Below are positions 17,602-28,078 of a stretch of DNA of 28,224 bases, piece after piece. Origin of the DNA: Terfezia claveryi (lineage: Eukaryota > Ascomycota > Pezizomycetes > Pezizales > Pezizaceae). Location of the stretch: the NCBI GenBank assembly GCA_015179025.1, contig WHUX01000429.1, positions 1 to 28,224 on the forward strand, read 5' to 3'. The first letter of the stretch is position 1. Every line of letters starts with the position of its first letter. The position numbers and the translations under genes are program-made. The notes beneath the pieces were generated by a model that worked only from the letters and a program-made list of their open reading frames with translations, searched no databases and was not told where the DNA came from.

Positions 17602-18398
17602 AAAGAACACTCTCCTCCATATTTCCGTTTGACAAATGGATCACAACCGGTATTTTCTTTGGTTCCTCCATAGCTCATCAATTACCCAACCATCTCTCCA
17701 TGAGAACAATTTCCATTCGCTCCCAGATTTATTCCTGGATTCTCGCACCCGACCCTATTACCCATAGGCAAATCTATCACAACTCTTCTCTAATTTTGCG
17801 CATCCACCTTGCTTGATATACTAGTTTATGTATATCCATCTTTACCTTTCTCAATGAGTATAGCTCTAAATTCATGCCTAAACGCTGGAAATTGCTACCT
17901 TATGATTTTCTTTATACATGCCAGTAAGATCACCAATAATCCTTAGAATCTAAAGGGGCAATAAATTCTAATATGTAGTGACAGCTATTGCATACTACTA
18001 TGCACTACTAATGCACTAATACCTACCCCTTGCTCGACTGGAAGTGTCCAATCACCGTCTAGTGTCCAGCCCCTGCCGGCCTCCCCCTGCAGTGTAGCAC
18101 ATGATATATGGAACCGTAGACCACGAGAGCTCTATCTACCTAAATACATAACTATGAAAAACAACTATGCTCTACAATATGGTTATGCTCAATTTGCAGA
18201 AAAATCAGCCCGGTACCTAATAAAATCGTCTTCCAATATAACTACCTCAACAGACCCCCTACCCCCTTCTACCTACTCCAACATGATGAATATTATACTA
18301 ATGAACTTATAACTATTATTTAGATAGCTCATCTATGCATCTATATCAATGTTAGATAAATGTAAAGGATAATAGTATCCAAATAACAAAATTGTAGG
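17602..18398. other. AT-rich region downstream of the Fot1-like gene
   Basis: Contains no recognisable gene. The left end of the Fot1-like transposon should lie here; TAGTGACAGCT near 17977 is a candidate, but its partner end is outside the window. Confidence 0.35.
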
Positions 18399-20004
18399 CT
18401 AATAGGTAAGGATACTAACCTCTGCAAAATATGCAATATCAAGCGCCTGCATAGAATTTACCAAATCTTCTTCATTTTCAGCATTTTCAACCCTACCTTT
18501 AATCTCACTATTATCCTCCTCTTCTAATACATCTTCTACTACTATAGAAAGATCAGTACCTCCAATACCTCCTACTTTAGGTTTAAGTGGTCACTTTGGT
18601 TGGGAGGATAGGAAGGTTTTTTCCCAATACGCTTTGAACCCGAGCCTTTAGTACTAGCACCTGCTACCTTCAAAGTAGTCCAAGCTTGATCAATCTCTGT
18701 ACATACTGATTGCCATACTGGTATTGTAACCTCTTGATACCATTGAAGATCAGCTCTCCACTGCTTATCAAGTTCCTCCTTAGCAGTTTTTTTGTCTTCA
18801 GCAATTTTTTTTTTTCTTGTGCAACTCGTTGTCTTTCTATCTTTTTTGCCTCTGAATCTGCAAGCTTCTTAAGCCCTTCATTAACATATGTATGAGTTAA
18901 TACTTGAGCTTCTCCAACATGGTGTGTTCTCTTTTGTTTTGCATATTTTCCCATCCCGAAGCTTTTTTAAAGTCTCAGCACGAGGAGCAATATCTCTATA
19001 TTTAGTAACCTTCTCACCATAAAGGTCAATAAGATCATGAATCATTCCTCTATCCTCATCATTAAGCTTGTCTCGAATTAAATCTTCTACCTTTCGAGAG
19101 AGTTGGCGGAGACAAACAGGGGTATCTGAGATAGAACCTGAGATCACAGCTGAAATAGCACTTGCCATTGAGGTAGGTGGTGGAGGTGGTTGAATTGAGT
19201 GGTCAATAGGCCAACAACGAGCTGCTTTCCATGCACTCTGAATGATCTCTGTAGTAAAGACCTGCTGATGTGTTTGCTGAAGAATATCAAGAAAATCAAC
19301 CTTTGATATTCCTAATAGAGGGTTTTTGCACAACCATATACTGAGATTGCGCTCATAGAAATGTTGCAATAAGGAGAAGCAGCCAACATCAAGAGGTTGT
19401 AGGAGATGGGTAGATTTTGAAGGAAGGCAGATCATATGAATATCATGATCAAGTGCATATTTAACCACACGGAATGCTACATGAGAGGAATGGCCATCCA
19501 CAATAAGACATCGAGGAGCTCCCTCTCTTCTAGTATGAGGCTCAAAGTGTTGTCGCATATATTTAAGCTCAAGTTCATCATCCATATACCCACTTGGAGA
19601 TACTGCAAATGTAGCCTCATGTTCAACTCCTTCCTCTCGATAATAAGACTCCCGATGAGTCTTCCCCTGCCAAACAATAAATGTGGAATAATTACTCCAC
19701 TAGCACTAACTGTCTCCAACACACTACAAAACTCTTAAGACCCTTCTGTCAAAGCAGTACTCTTACCCCAACTCGTACAATAGCCATAACTCGCCTACTA
19801 TTCCTACCCATAGTTATTCCTTTCTTATCACAGTTTCAGATATCAGCTTGAGCTATCTTCTTCCGGCAGACAAGATTTGCAAGCTTTTATAGAAAATCAG
19901 CTTGCAGCTCAGTATTATCAGTCGCTGCTGCTCTTGCTCTTTCCTGATAGCAAATATAGATTTTTTTTGAATCTTGAGTTACAGCTAAGAAATCTATCCA
20001 CCCA
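18399..20004 (-). pseudogene. Fot1/pogo-like transposase, 5' part split off by the gypsy insertion
   Basis: Reading leftward from the gypsy LTR: GWIDFLAVTQDSKK-, then ADI*NCDKKGITMG (first acidic site, about 19828), SRRVMAIV, ETVSASGVIIP, CLIVDGHSSHV (second Asp, about 19497) and HLLQPLDVGCF (third Asp, about 19390; 35 residues after the second). A Lys-rich coiled region (18700-18960) and an acidic tail follow, ending in TAG at 18399. Breaks include stops at the codons before NCDKKG and in the ADFL-KLA segment, and frameshifts near 19675 and 18960. The N-terminal DNA-binding domains are absent because the LTR starts at 20005; they should lie beyond the right edge of the window. Confidence 0.85.
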
Positions 20005-20555
20005 TGTAACAAGGGCTTCGAGGACAAGGCGACCAAGGGGTACGCCTGGGCGAGGACAGGAACGAGGTGAGACACACGTAGGAGCGCTACGTGTGTGATT
20101 AGGGGAAAGGCTAGGGGCAAGGCAAGGGCAGGGCTAGAGTAACATACACATAGGAACGCTATGTGTGTGACTAGGGGAGAGGCTAGGACTGGGGCAAGGG
20201 TGAGGATGAGAGAGGCAGAGGGCAAGGGCACGAGATACGCAGAGGCAGTTGCCACGTGTGTCAAGGGAGGCAGCTATGCTACAGAGTTGTTTGTACGAGA
20301 CAAGGATGTGTACAAGGGAGGTGCACAAGCGCTGGAAGAAGTAAGGTCCTGTATTGGGTATACAAGACATTGGATGGGGATCCAACAAGAGGGTGGAGAA
20401 ACGAAGATATATATACATGATTGCAGGCCAAGGCTGTGGAAGGAATAAGCTTCCCAAGATTCCTATCTCGGAAGCTAAGATAACAATCACCCATCGACGA
20501 CACCCGAACAAGCCTGTTCGAGTGTCAAATCAAGACGAAGAACACGGTTGTAACA
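20005..20555 (-). repeat. 3' LTR of the gypsy element (551 bp)
   Basis: Bounded by TGTAACA (20005) and TGTAACA (ending 20555); read on the minus strand it runs from TGTTACA to TGTTACA. Inside is a direct duplication of about 72 bp in which each copy starts with a palindrome (20072-20096 and 20144-20168), followed by an AGGGG(A/C)AAGG-type purine-rich stretch. The purine-rich tract 20556-20570 lies immediately next to it. Confidence 0.92.
20072..20168. repeat. Two palindromic hairpins inside the LTR
   Basis: Copy 1: ACACACGTAG, loop GAGCG, CTACGTGTGT (perfect). Copy 2: ATACACATAG, loop GAACG, CTATGTGTGT (one wobble pair). The two stems differ at one pair in a matched way (G-C against A-T). 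Confidence 0.9.
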
Positions 20556-20570
20556 CTATTCCCCCTTTAG
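20556..20570 (-). other. Polypurine tract of the gypsy element
   Basis: Minus strand CTAAAGGGGGAATAG directly before the LTR start TGTTACA. This is the expected primer for plus-strand DNA synthesis of the element. Confidence 0.85.
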
Positions 20571-20748
20571 GCTGGAGCTCCAGCGACGAGGCCTGGGCAT
20601 AGCAACCGGCAAAATCACACAGGAAACAACAACAAGTACAAGAACGAGAACCCCAACTCCAAACAACAAAGACCCATCACCTGCGTCAGTGATAACAGAG
20701 ACAACAACAATAAGAAAAGACAGGAACCCCAACTCAGACATGAAGAGA

Positions 20749-22020
20749 TCACTCAACCGGACGGGGCTTCCTTGTGTATCGCTGATGGAATAGGGAGACC
20801 AGATCCTGAGCGTTTTCCAGGTCCTCAGCGGTTGCCAGGTAGCCTCCTCGTCCCCTACCTTTAACCTTGTACTGCAGATGCCCATACCTCTTTCGCGAGT
20901 CCAGCACTTCCTCCACCTCCCATTCCTCTTCACCTTCGATAACCACTAGAGGAGGTGGGGGGTGTTTCTGCCCTGGGAGGGGATCGTCAGCCGCTGGCTC
21001 AATTTCCGATACGTGTACAACTGGGTGGCGTTTGATGTCCTTGGGGAACCTCAATCGATAGGCATGAGTGCCCACAGCGGCCACCACCTCGAATGGACCC
21101 AGGAACTTATGGTCGAGCTTGTGAGATGGCCGTTCCATCCGGAAGTACCTGCTGGAGAGCCACACCTTAACTCCTGGCTGATACCTGGGGGCTGGCAACC
21201 GTAATCCATTGGCATACTCCGCTTGCCTAGCTTGAGTATATACCAGTTCGGCTCTTAGGGTAGAGTGCAACTCAGCAATCTCCGTGACGAACTCCTTAGC
21301 TATGGTGTTCTCCCTAGCCTTATGCAGAGGTGCTAGTGAGTCCACGAAACGAGGGTGCCAGCCATAATTGGCCAGGAACAGGGAGGTTTTTAGAGACTCT
21401 GAGAAATGGTTGTTAGCGGCAAACTCATAGGTTGCCAGCAGCGAAACTCAGTTGTTTTGCTGGTAATTGACGTATGCTCTCAGGTACTGCTCTATGATTG
21501 CATTCATTCGCTCGGACTGACTGTCTGTTTGGGGATGATACGCCGTGGAGAGGTGTACGTTGATTTCCAGAAGCTCGCAGAATACCTTCCAGAAGTCCGA
21601 GACGAATTGGGGGCTGCGGTCCGAGACGACTGACTTGGGGAGACTATGGTAGCGGAATACATGGTTGAGGTAGAGGCCGGCGAGGTCCCGGGCAGAACAG
21701 GTATCATGGCAAGGTATAACATGCCTCATTTTGGTCAATTGGTCTACTACCATAAGAATAGCGTTAAACCCCGAATCCTTTGGCAACCCAGTCACAAAGT
21801 TTATGGTTAGGTGTTGCCAAGGCTGGTCTGGGATCTCCAGGGGCTTCAGGGTCCCATAAGGAGCATGATGGGTAGGCTTAGCATGCTTGCAAACATAGCA
21901 GTTCCGTATGTACCGCTCCACCTCCTTCGTTGGTCAATCCACATATATTGCCTAGCTAGCAGCTCCAACGTTTTAGCTACTCTAGGATGACCCGCAGCAG
22001 GGTATCATGTGTTCCTTGAT
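20749..22020 (-). pseudogene. Gypsy integrase plus chromodomain, inactivated
   Basis: The integrase zinc region keeps NCYVCKHAK; the N-terminal part (21922-22020) is frameshifted. In the core, the usual Asp before FVTGLP is Asn here (INFVTGLP, about 21810); the second Asp (VVSDRSPQF) and the Glu (SQSERMNAIIEQ) remain. An in-frame TGA at 21448-21450 stands where the family normally has Trp, after YQQNN; the frame then continues unbroken to the end. The C-terminus holds the GPFEVV segment and a chromodomain (EEWEVEEVLDSR, AEDLENAQDLV) in which the normally conserved VKW-x-GY core is replaced by VKGRGRGGY. The product would be neither catalytically competent nor well folded. Confidence 0.9.
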
Positions 22021-22289
22021 CAGCTGCATCGCAGCTCCCCTTCAGGTATATAGAGCGATCTAGGTGGTGTAGGAGGCCGTCCTGAGTGGTGCACTCAGCT
22101 AGGGAAATCTTGGTGTGACGGCACTGTCTAGACTCTACTGCGGCGATTATATCCTTAACCAGGTCATCCTCCGCATATGCCCGTCGTATCTGCAGAAGGA
22201 GATCTGCTCCGGGGTTCGCTTCAGCTTTAGCATCAGCATCAGCAAGGCTATTGGCTGCCAGGTCTAGATTTTCAGGTTTCAGTACCACT

Positions 22290-22704
22290 GATTCTGGTAC
22301 TTCAGCCTTTCATCCCCCCTTTAGGGAGATCTCCTGATCTCCTAGTCAGTGCATCCGGCTTACCCCCAGCCTTTCTGGCCGATACCTTATCTTGAAGTTA
22401 ACCGCGAGAGGAATTCCGACCACCTAGCCAGTCGGCGGTTTAGCAATTTGTGGTTGTGAAGTATTCTAGGTTCTTGTGTCGGAAAGACCTCGATAACCCC
22501 CTTTGCCGATTCAGGTGTGGTCTCCATTCCTCAAATGCTCGCACAATGGCCATTAATTCTTTATCATAGATTTCGTAATTGCACTCCTGCCGGGAGTTTT
22601 TTTTAGAAATAGGCCACTGGGTGAAGGATCCCATTGTCATCGTTCTGGGACAGGATTCCTGCGGAGACATAGTCGGAGGCATCCATCTCAACAATGCATT
22701 ATGA
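22290..22704 (-). pseudogene. Gypsy RNase H domain, frameshifted
   Basis: The frame carrying [13 protein letters not shown] (about 22680 to 22630) shifts near 22605, at a run of A's, into the frame with ECNYEIYDKELMAIVRAFEE. A later shift near 22460 gives NRRLARWSEFLSR. The order and words are those of the RNase H domain of Ty3/gypsy polyproteins. Confidence 0.88.
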
Positions 22705-23910
22705 TCAGGATCGAAGTGGGCCAGGATTGGGGCTGAGCAGAAGGCTTCCTTGAGCCTCTCGAAGGCGGATTGGGCTTCTGGACTCCACTGGAATCGTTAG
22801 CTCTTTTCCATGCCCTTGGTCTTGGTTAATGCTGTCAGTGGTGCCACAATTCTCGAATATCCAGGATGAACCGGTGGTAGAAATTGGCAAAGCCCAAGAA
22901 GGCCTATACATCCTTGAGGTTGGCAGGGGTTTCCCAATCCTGGATTGCAGTAACCTTGGCAGGGTCCATTCTGATACTGTCTTAGTTATTATCAGGCCCA
23001 GGTACTTCACCTTTTGGACGTGGAATTCGCATTTCTCGGGTTTAAGGTATAACCCAGCTTGTTCCAGCTTCTCTAGCACCTGCGGACGTGGATTTTGTGT
23101 TCCGCTAGGGTATCCAAGTAGATGAGGATATCATCCAGGTAGGCTATGCAGAATACATCCAGAAAGTCCCGCAGGGTGTCATTGATAAAGTGCTGGAAAG
23201 ATGCGGGGCATTAGTTAGGCCAAAGGGTATCACATTGTACTTAAAATGGCCATAACGGTCCGGAAGGCGGTTTTCCACTCCTCCCTTCAGCGATCCATAC
23301 CAGGTTATAAGCCCCTCTTAGGTCCAATTTGGTGAACCATTTTGCCTTAGAGAGCCTGGCCAACGTCTCCTGGATCAGGAGTAAGGGGTACCTGTTCTTC
23401 ACCGTTATTTCATTCAGGCCACGATAGTCTACGCACAATCGAAGGGAGCTATCTGATTTTTTGACAAACAGTACAGGGGCACCCGCTGGGGAAGAACTGT
23501 GCCGGATGAAGCTCTTATTCAAATTTTCCTCCAAGTACTTCTTCAGGGCCTCTAATTCCAGTCGGAACATTCCATAGAGCGGGCCCGTACGGTGGGGTCT
23601 TTCCTTCCACCAAGGGGATTGTGTGGTTATATAGTTGGTGTAGTGCTAGTGTTTCTGCGGCTTTCTCAGAGAACAAGTCGATAAATTCATGGTATTCACT
23701 GGGCACCATGGACTTCCATTCTTCCTTAGATCGCAACTTGTTAATTTCCAGGTTAACCTCACAGATTGACAGAGTATGGGCCTTCAGTTTATGCCTTCTG
23801 GTAAGGTAAGCAAAGGCCCCTACTCCAATGAAGTTGATATCGAGGGGTTTTAGTGGGGGGTTTTCTGCTACCACCTGGCTGGGGTCCTCGACCGGGGGGT
23901 GGTAGGGCAC
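22705..23910 (-). pseudogene. Gypsy reverse transcriptase, frameshifted
   Basis: From the 5' side: EYHEFIDLFSEKAAETL and EGKTPPYGP (about 23700 to 23580), then [27 protein letters not shown], and [12 protein letters not shown] with the first catalytic Asp. After a frameshift near 23290 comes AYLDDILIY with the catalytic pair (about 23130), then LEQAGLYLKPEKCEFHV and KYLGLIIT. A further shift lies near 23000. All key catalytic residues are still readable; the breaks are indels. Confidence 0.92.
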
Positions 23911-23929
23911 ACAATCCTTTAACGGGCAG

Positions 23930-24330
23930 TCTGTGGAGCACCACAGTGCTTCTCACAATACTCACTATTGAAGTTTAAGGTGTAAGAGCTAAAGTTAACG
24001 GAGACATCATGCATTCGGAGCCAGGGGATCCCCAAAACAATGGGATATTTGAGCTTAGTCACAAACATGGGAAGGCTTTCCGAATGGTCTCCAATGGCAC
24101 TAGGTAGGTATGCGAGGTCAGTAATAGCCCCGGAAGAGATAGGGCGGCCATCAATAATATCAAGAAGGTAGGGGGTCTTTAGCTTGGCTGTTGGTATCGA
24201 ATTTTTACTGACAAAGGTCTAATTAATGAAGGCTATTCCTGAAGCACCACAATCGATGAGAGCTGATGTTACCACTGTTTTACCATTGAATTTAATAGTT
24301 ACTACAAAATGCTCACCAAACAAGCGAGAT
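23930..24330 (-). pseudogene. Gypsy aspartic protease region
   Basis: TSALIDCGASGIAFI at about 24270-24220 is the retropepsin active-site region, with Cys in place of the usual Ser or Thr after the catalytic Asp, followed by an in-frame TAG. Downstream, YPIVLGIPWLRMHDV (about 24045 to 24000) is the second conserved block of fungal gypsy proteases. Confidence 0.82.
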
Positions 24331-24369
24331 TCATCAACAGATATAGATGCAGGAACAGAAAAAGACGAC

Positions 24370-25543
24370 AAAGACAAATGACTCAGGATAGGTCCCTTGT
24401 GTCAGCAACTAAGCAAGGGACTCCGCTTTTCCCGACTTTTCTAGGGTCTCAGATATTGCATGTACGGCCAGGTTTTTGCGGAGGGGACAGGCTGCGATGA
24501 AGTGATCCCCTTTCCCACAAGCAATACACAATCCATTGTTATGGCGTTCCCTCTCTTGTGTTAGGCGGGGCCTTCCTGATGATAAATCCATAGGGGTGGT
24601 GCTGCCCCCCCAGAGATGGGTGGGCTGGCTTATTGGCTGTAACTTAGGTCTGAGGGCTAGGGTTCTAGAGTCGAGTTTGTTGCTGGAAGTGCTGGGTTTT
24701 AACAGGAGGTCGATAGGTACTGGGGGCGCTAGCCTGGACTCTCAACCTAGCCATCTTTTGCTCTATTTTGGATGCCTGATCAATGTATTCGTCGAGAGTT
24801 TTAACATCTGGAGATTGCAGGAGGGCCTTTTTAGCTCAATATTGAGGCCTTCTTCGAATTGTTCCCGCTTCACCCGATCATTCCATTCCACCTCTGCTGC
24901 CAACCTTGAGAATTCAGCCACATATGCTGAGAGGTCATGTCCTCTCTGTTTTAGTTATCGGAGAGCACGAGTTGCCGTACCCGCGGGATCTGGGTCTCCA
25001 AAAGCGCGGTCGAGGATTGTGAATAAAGCAGTGACGTCAAGGTTGAAGCGGTCATCGAGTATAGGGTTGGACCTGGTCCAAAGCTATGCCCTCCAGTAGT
25101 CCGTATACATAGGCTAATCGGTGCTGGGTAGGGAACTTTGCAGCATCCCCATTCAGTTTGATCTTGATGGAATTTTTCCAGGCTTTCAGGCGAGTTCTGT
25201 CGCTAAACTTCAGTGGAGTGGGGAGATCCTGGGTCTTGGGTGCCTGGGGTGCTTAGGGTGCTGCTTGGCTTCCAATCGTGTCCAGGGCCCTATTCAGAGT
25301 CTGGATGGTTCTTCTTTCATTGATTAAGTCATTCTGGGCAGTTGCTAGGTTGCTTTGGCAGGAGGCGAGGTCGGCCTGGCATGAGAGGAGGTCTTCAGTG
25401 AGTATCGTGACCTCGTTATTGGTCCTAGTCTGTTTTTGTTGGCCTTCATGTATGGCTGATTCCAGCCGTTGGCCTAAGGCATCTGCGGCAAGGTATATGT
25501 CGATAATGGTCTGGCGATAACTGCCGAAGTCGGCCTGGTTCAT
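24370..25543 (-). pseudogene. Gypsy gag, inactivated
   Basis: The start ATG at 25543 opens a 96-codon frame with a heptad-like segment (ILTEDLLSCQADLASCQSNL) that ends in TAA at 25253. Beyond several further stops and shifts, the capsid-like part is readable (KAWKNSIKIKLNGDAAKFP, LAYVYGLLEGIALDQVQPY, about 25200 to 25060). The nucleocapsid zinc knuckle CIACGKGDHFIAAC (Cys-x2-Cys-x4-His-x4-Cys) lies at about 24535 to 24490. Its cysteines and histidine are intact. Confidence 0.88.
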
Positions 25544-25641
25544 AGGAATAGGCAGGGCTTGCCAGGCTCAAAACCTGGCAGTGAGAGTGGAGTCTTGAGT
25601 AGCTATTGAGCGTACCGGTTGATCAGAGTGATCCAACATAG

Positions 25642-25720
25642 TGTAACAAGGGCTCCGGGGACAAGGCGACCAAGGGGTACGCCGGGGCGAGGACAGGAAC
25701 GAGGTGAGACACACGTAGGA
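25642..25720 (-). repeat. Truncated 5' LTR of the gypsy element (79 bp)
   Basis: Matches 20005-20083 at 76 of 79 positions, then ends abruptly at the hAT terminus. The remaining LTR part is expected beyond the right edge of the window. Confidence 0.92.
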
Positions 25721-25742
25721 TAGGCCTGGGCACGAGACGAGC

Positions 25743-25856
25743 CAGCTCGAGACTTCAGCTCGAGCTACGAGCATGAGCCGGCTCAAGCCCAAGGTTACAC
25801 AGGCTCGAGCTGGCTCGAGCCAGGGTGGGAAAGTCTCGAGCCCGAGCTCGAGCCCG
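25743..25856. repeat. Subterminal CTCGAG cluster of the hAT element
   Basis: Six CTCGAG palindromes within about 115 bp, mostly in GGCTCGAGC or CAGCTCGAG context, plus related GCTCAAGC and GAGCATGAGC words. Such repeated subterminal words are where hAT transposases usually bind. Confidence 0.8.
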
Positions 25857-27196
25857 GAGGTCGTTGCAACCGCAAAATACCAAAGGTAGCCAGGATGTCC
25901 AAATCTCAAAATACATTGCATTCCCACCACCTTTACCTCTATTCTTTTTTCTGCTCTCCACTCGAATTCAGCCAGAATGACTCAACCCCTACCTGCAGTT
26001 CAAGAATATATTTCTTCCCTTGCCGGCCGATACCAGGAACTGCAGGATGGTTATATGGTATCAGGCGCTGGTTTTCGTCGATTTAACAACTATCTCTACA
26101 TGCGAAAGCTATTAATCCGGAAGTCTATTCCAGATGAGCCATCACACCACCATATCTATTGTATACACATTGTACTCGCATTCCATGGAAAGTACCAGCA
26201 AAATTCACTACCACAAGTGCACAACTGCGACATTTCCAAAGCACCACCCACGCTTACCAACAATACAAGATGAGGAAAATACGAGAATTAATAAAATCAC
26301 AGCTTTATCAGGCTCAAGTACAGCAGCAATAACACTTTGCATTAGCAGTACAGGCAGCTTCTTACACGTACGGTAGCAGCGTGATTTGATAATAAGGTCT
26401 GAATATTAAATCTAGTTGTGAGCTCACTTTATTATGCTAATTAATATAGGTTGCGCGTGAGCATCTTGCAGCCTTTATTGTTAGTTCAAATTCCTCGCTT
26501 GCAATAGTTGAAAATGCATTTTATTCGATTGCTACAATATTGTAATCCTTTATATCGTCCAATTTTACGGCGGACTTTAGGTCGTGAAATCCATGATCTA
26601 TATAACTCTTTATTTCAGCAAGTCAGAAGCGTTGCAGGAACATATTGAAAGTGGAGCGAAAATTTCTCTTACTTTAGATGCATGTCATCTTCAACTCAGG
26701 TTGCGTTTCTAGGAATTACAGGTTATTTTATTGAGGTGGATACATGGAGGTTTAGATCTTTATTATTGGTTTTGAACGTTTGCGTGGTTCATATTCTGCT
26801 GATGCATTGGCTCGAGTTACTTTATCTGTTCTTTGGATTCCAGATTACCCCTCATATTTGTACTATTACTTTAGATAGTGCTTCTGTTAATACTAAAATG
26901 CTTTCTATTTTGGAGGATTCTCTTACTGGTTTTATATTACAGGATGGTCAAGTACATGTATGGCTCATATTATTAACCTTGCTGCTCAATAGGTTTTATC
27001 GCATCTTTAGGTTCTTCCAAGAGATAAAGATAATGAGAGTATATCTAATTCAGCGAATTCAATTTCTACAGCATTTAGTCATGCTCGCCAGATTATTCGG
27101 AAGATTCGAGCTTCAAATAAATTGTGGGAATGTTTTGAAGCACAAACAAGCAGCTAAGTTGCCTTCTATTAAGCTAATATTGGATATGCGAGTAAG

Positions 27197-27248
27197 GTAA
27201 GTATATATATATATATAACTTAATGAGTATTATACTAATCTTATATAG
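27197..27248 (+). other. Intron of the hAT transposase
   Basis: 52 bp, GTAAGT donor, an AT dinucleotide run, ACTAATC branch-like word, TATATAG acceptor. Removal joins two halves of the conserved segment LDMRVR-WNSIYDML. Confidence 0.8.
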
Positions 27249-28018
27249 ATGGAATTCAATATATGATATGCTTTTATGTCTGCTACAGTTACGACCAGCT
27301 GTACATGCAGTATGTCAGCTTGAAGATACTCTACGTTCTTTTACACTTTCAACAGAACATTGGAAGCTGCTTGAACGTCTTAAAAATACTATGAGATTTT
27401 CGTCAAAGCAACACAATATCTTCTGGAAGTTCATATCCAACTCTCTCCTCACAACTACCTTACTTTAGTGTTCTAGCTACTCGATTAGAGCTTTTAGCTG
27501 ATGAGTTGCGAGAATCAGAACCTAATGGAGAATTACTGCAGGCAGTAACTAATGCTTAGATAAAACTTGATGAATATCATAGTAAAACAGGCGCTGCACA
27601 AGCTATTGCTACAATCCTGGATCCCGATGCAAATTAACCACATTCCGCAACCTATCCTGGCATGAGGAATGGATCCAATCTGCTCAACAAAGTATATATC
27701 GTATATATACAGCACAGTATGCACCCTCTTCTACCTCCGAAGAATCCCGCCCTCCTACACCAGATGCTTGTGCAAGTGATTCACTAGAAGATGATTATTG
27801 GGAGGCTGTCTTTGGCTCACAACAATCTACTATCACATTTAATGCACGTTCTGAACTTGAGATTTATTTGGAAGAACCTCCGGAAGGGCGAACTGTCAAG
27901 CCAATTGAATGGTGGCGAACCTATGCGTCTAAGTACCCACATCTCTCCTTAATGGCACGCGACTTTCTTGCTGTTCCTGCCACCAGCGTCCCATCTGAGC
28001 AAGTTTTTTCTATTGCAG

Positions 28019-28078
28019 GTAAGTTCAATTCTTTAAAATGATTAGAACGATCTAACTATTTATTACTGGAATTACCAG
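28019..28078 (+). other. Intron of the hAT transposase (dimerisation domain)
   Basis: 60 bp, GTAAGT donor, ATCTAACTA branch site, ACCAG acceptor. Removal keeps the frame from FSIAG to QILNKRR. Confidence 0.85.

Larger units (their letters stand above)
20005..25720 (-). mobile_element. Ty3/gypsy chromovirus (LTR retrotransposon), degenerate, nested
   Basis: Minus-strand element with a full 3' LTR at 20005-20555, an internal region at 20556-25641, and only the first 79 plus-strand bases of its 5' LTR (25642-25720), where a hAT element interrupts it. Domain order from the 5' end is gag, protease, reverse transcriptase, RNase H, integrase, chromodomain, as in fungal chromoviruses. The comparable 79 LTR bases differ at 3 positions, suggesting a moderately recent insertion compared with the decayed coding region. 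ACCCA (20000-20004) should be one 5-bp target duplication; the other is outside the window. Confidence 0.93.

Noticed and set aside
20161..20511. ORFs on both strands inside the gypsy LTR
   Set aside because: They lie within a non-coding LTR containing purine-rich direct repeats that keep frames open by composition.
25618..25641. tRNA primer-binding site next to the 5' LTR
   Set aside because: The minus-strand sequence after the LTR (CTATGTTGGATCACTC) contains TGG but I could not match it to a specific tRNA; it also contains a short self-complementary word, so the priming mode is undecided.
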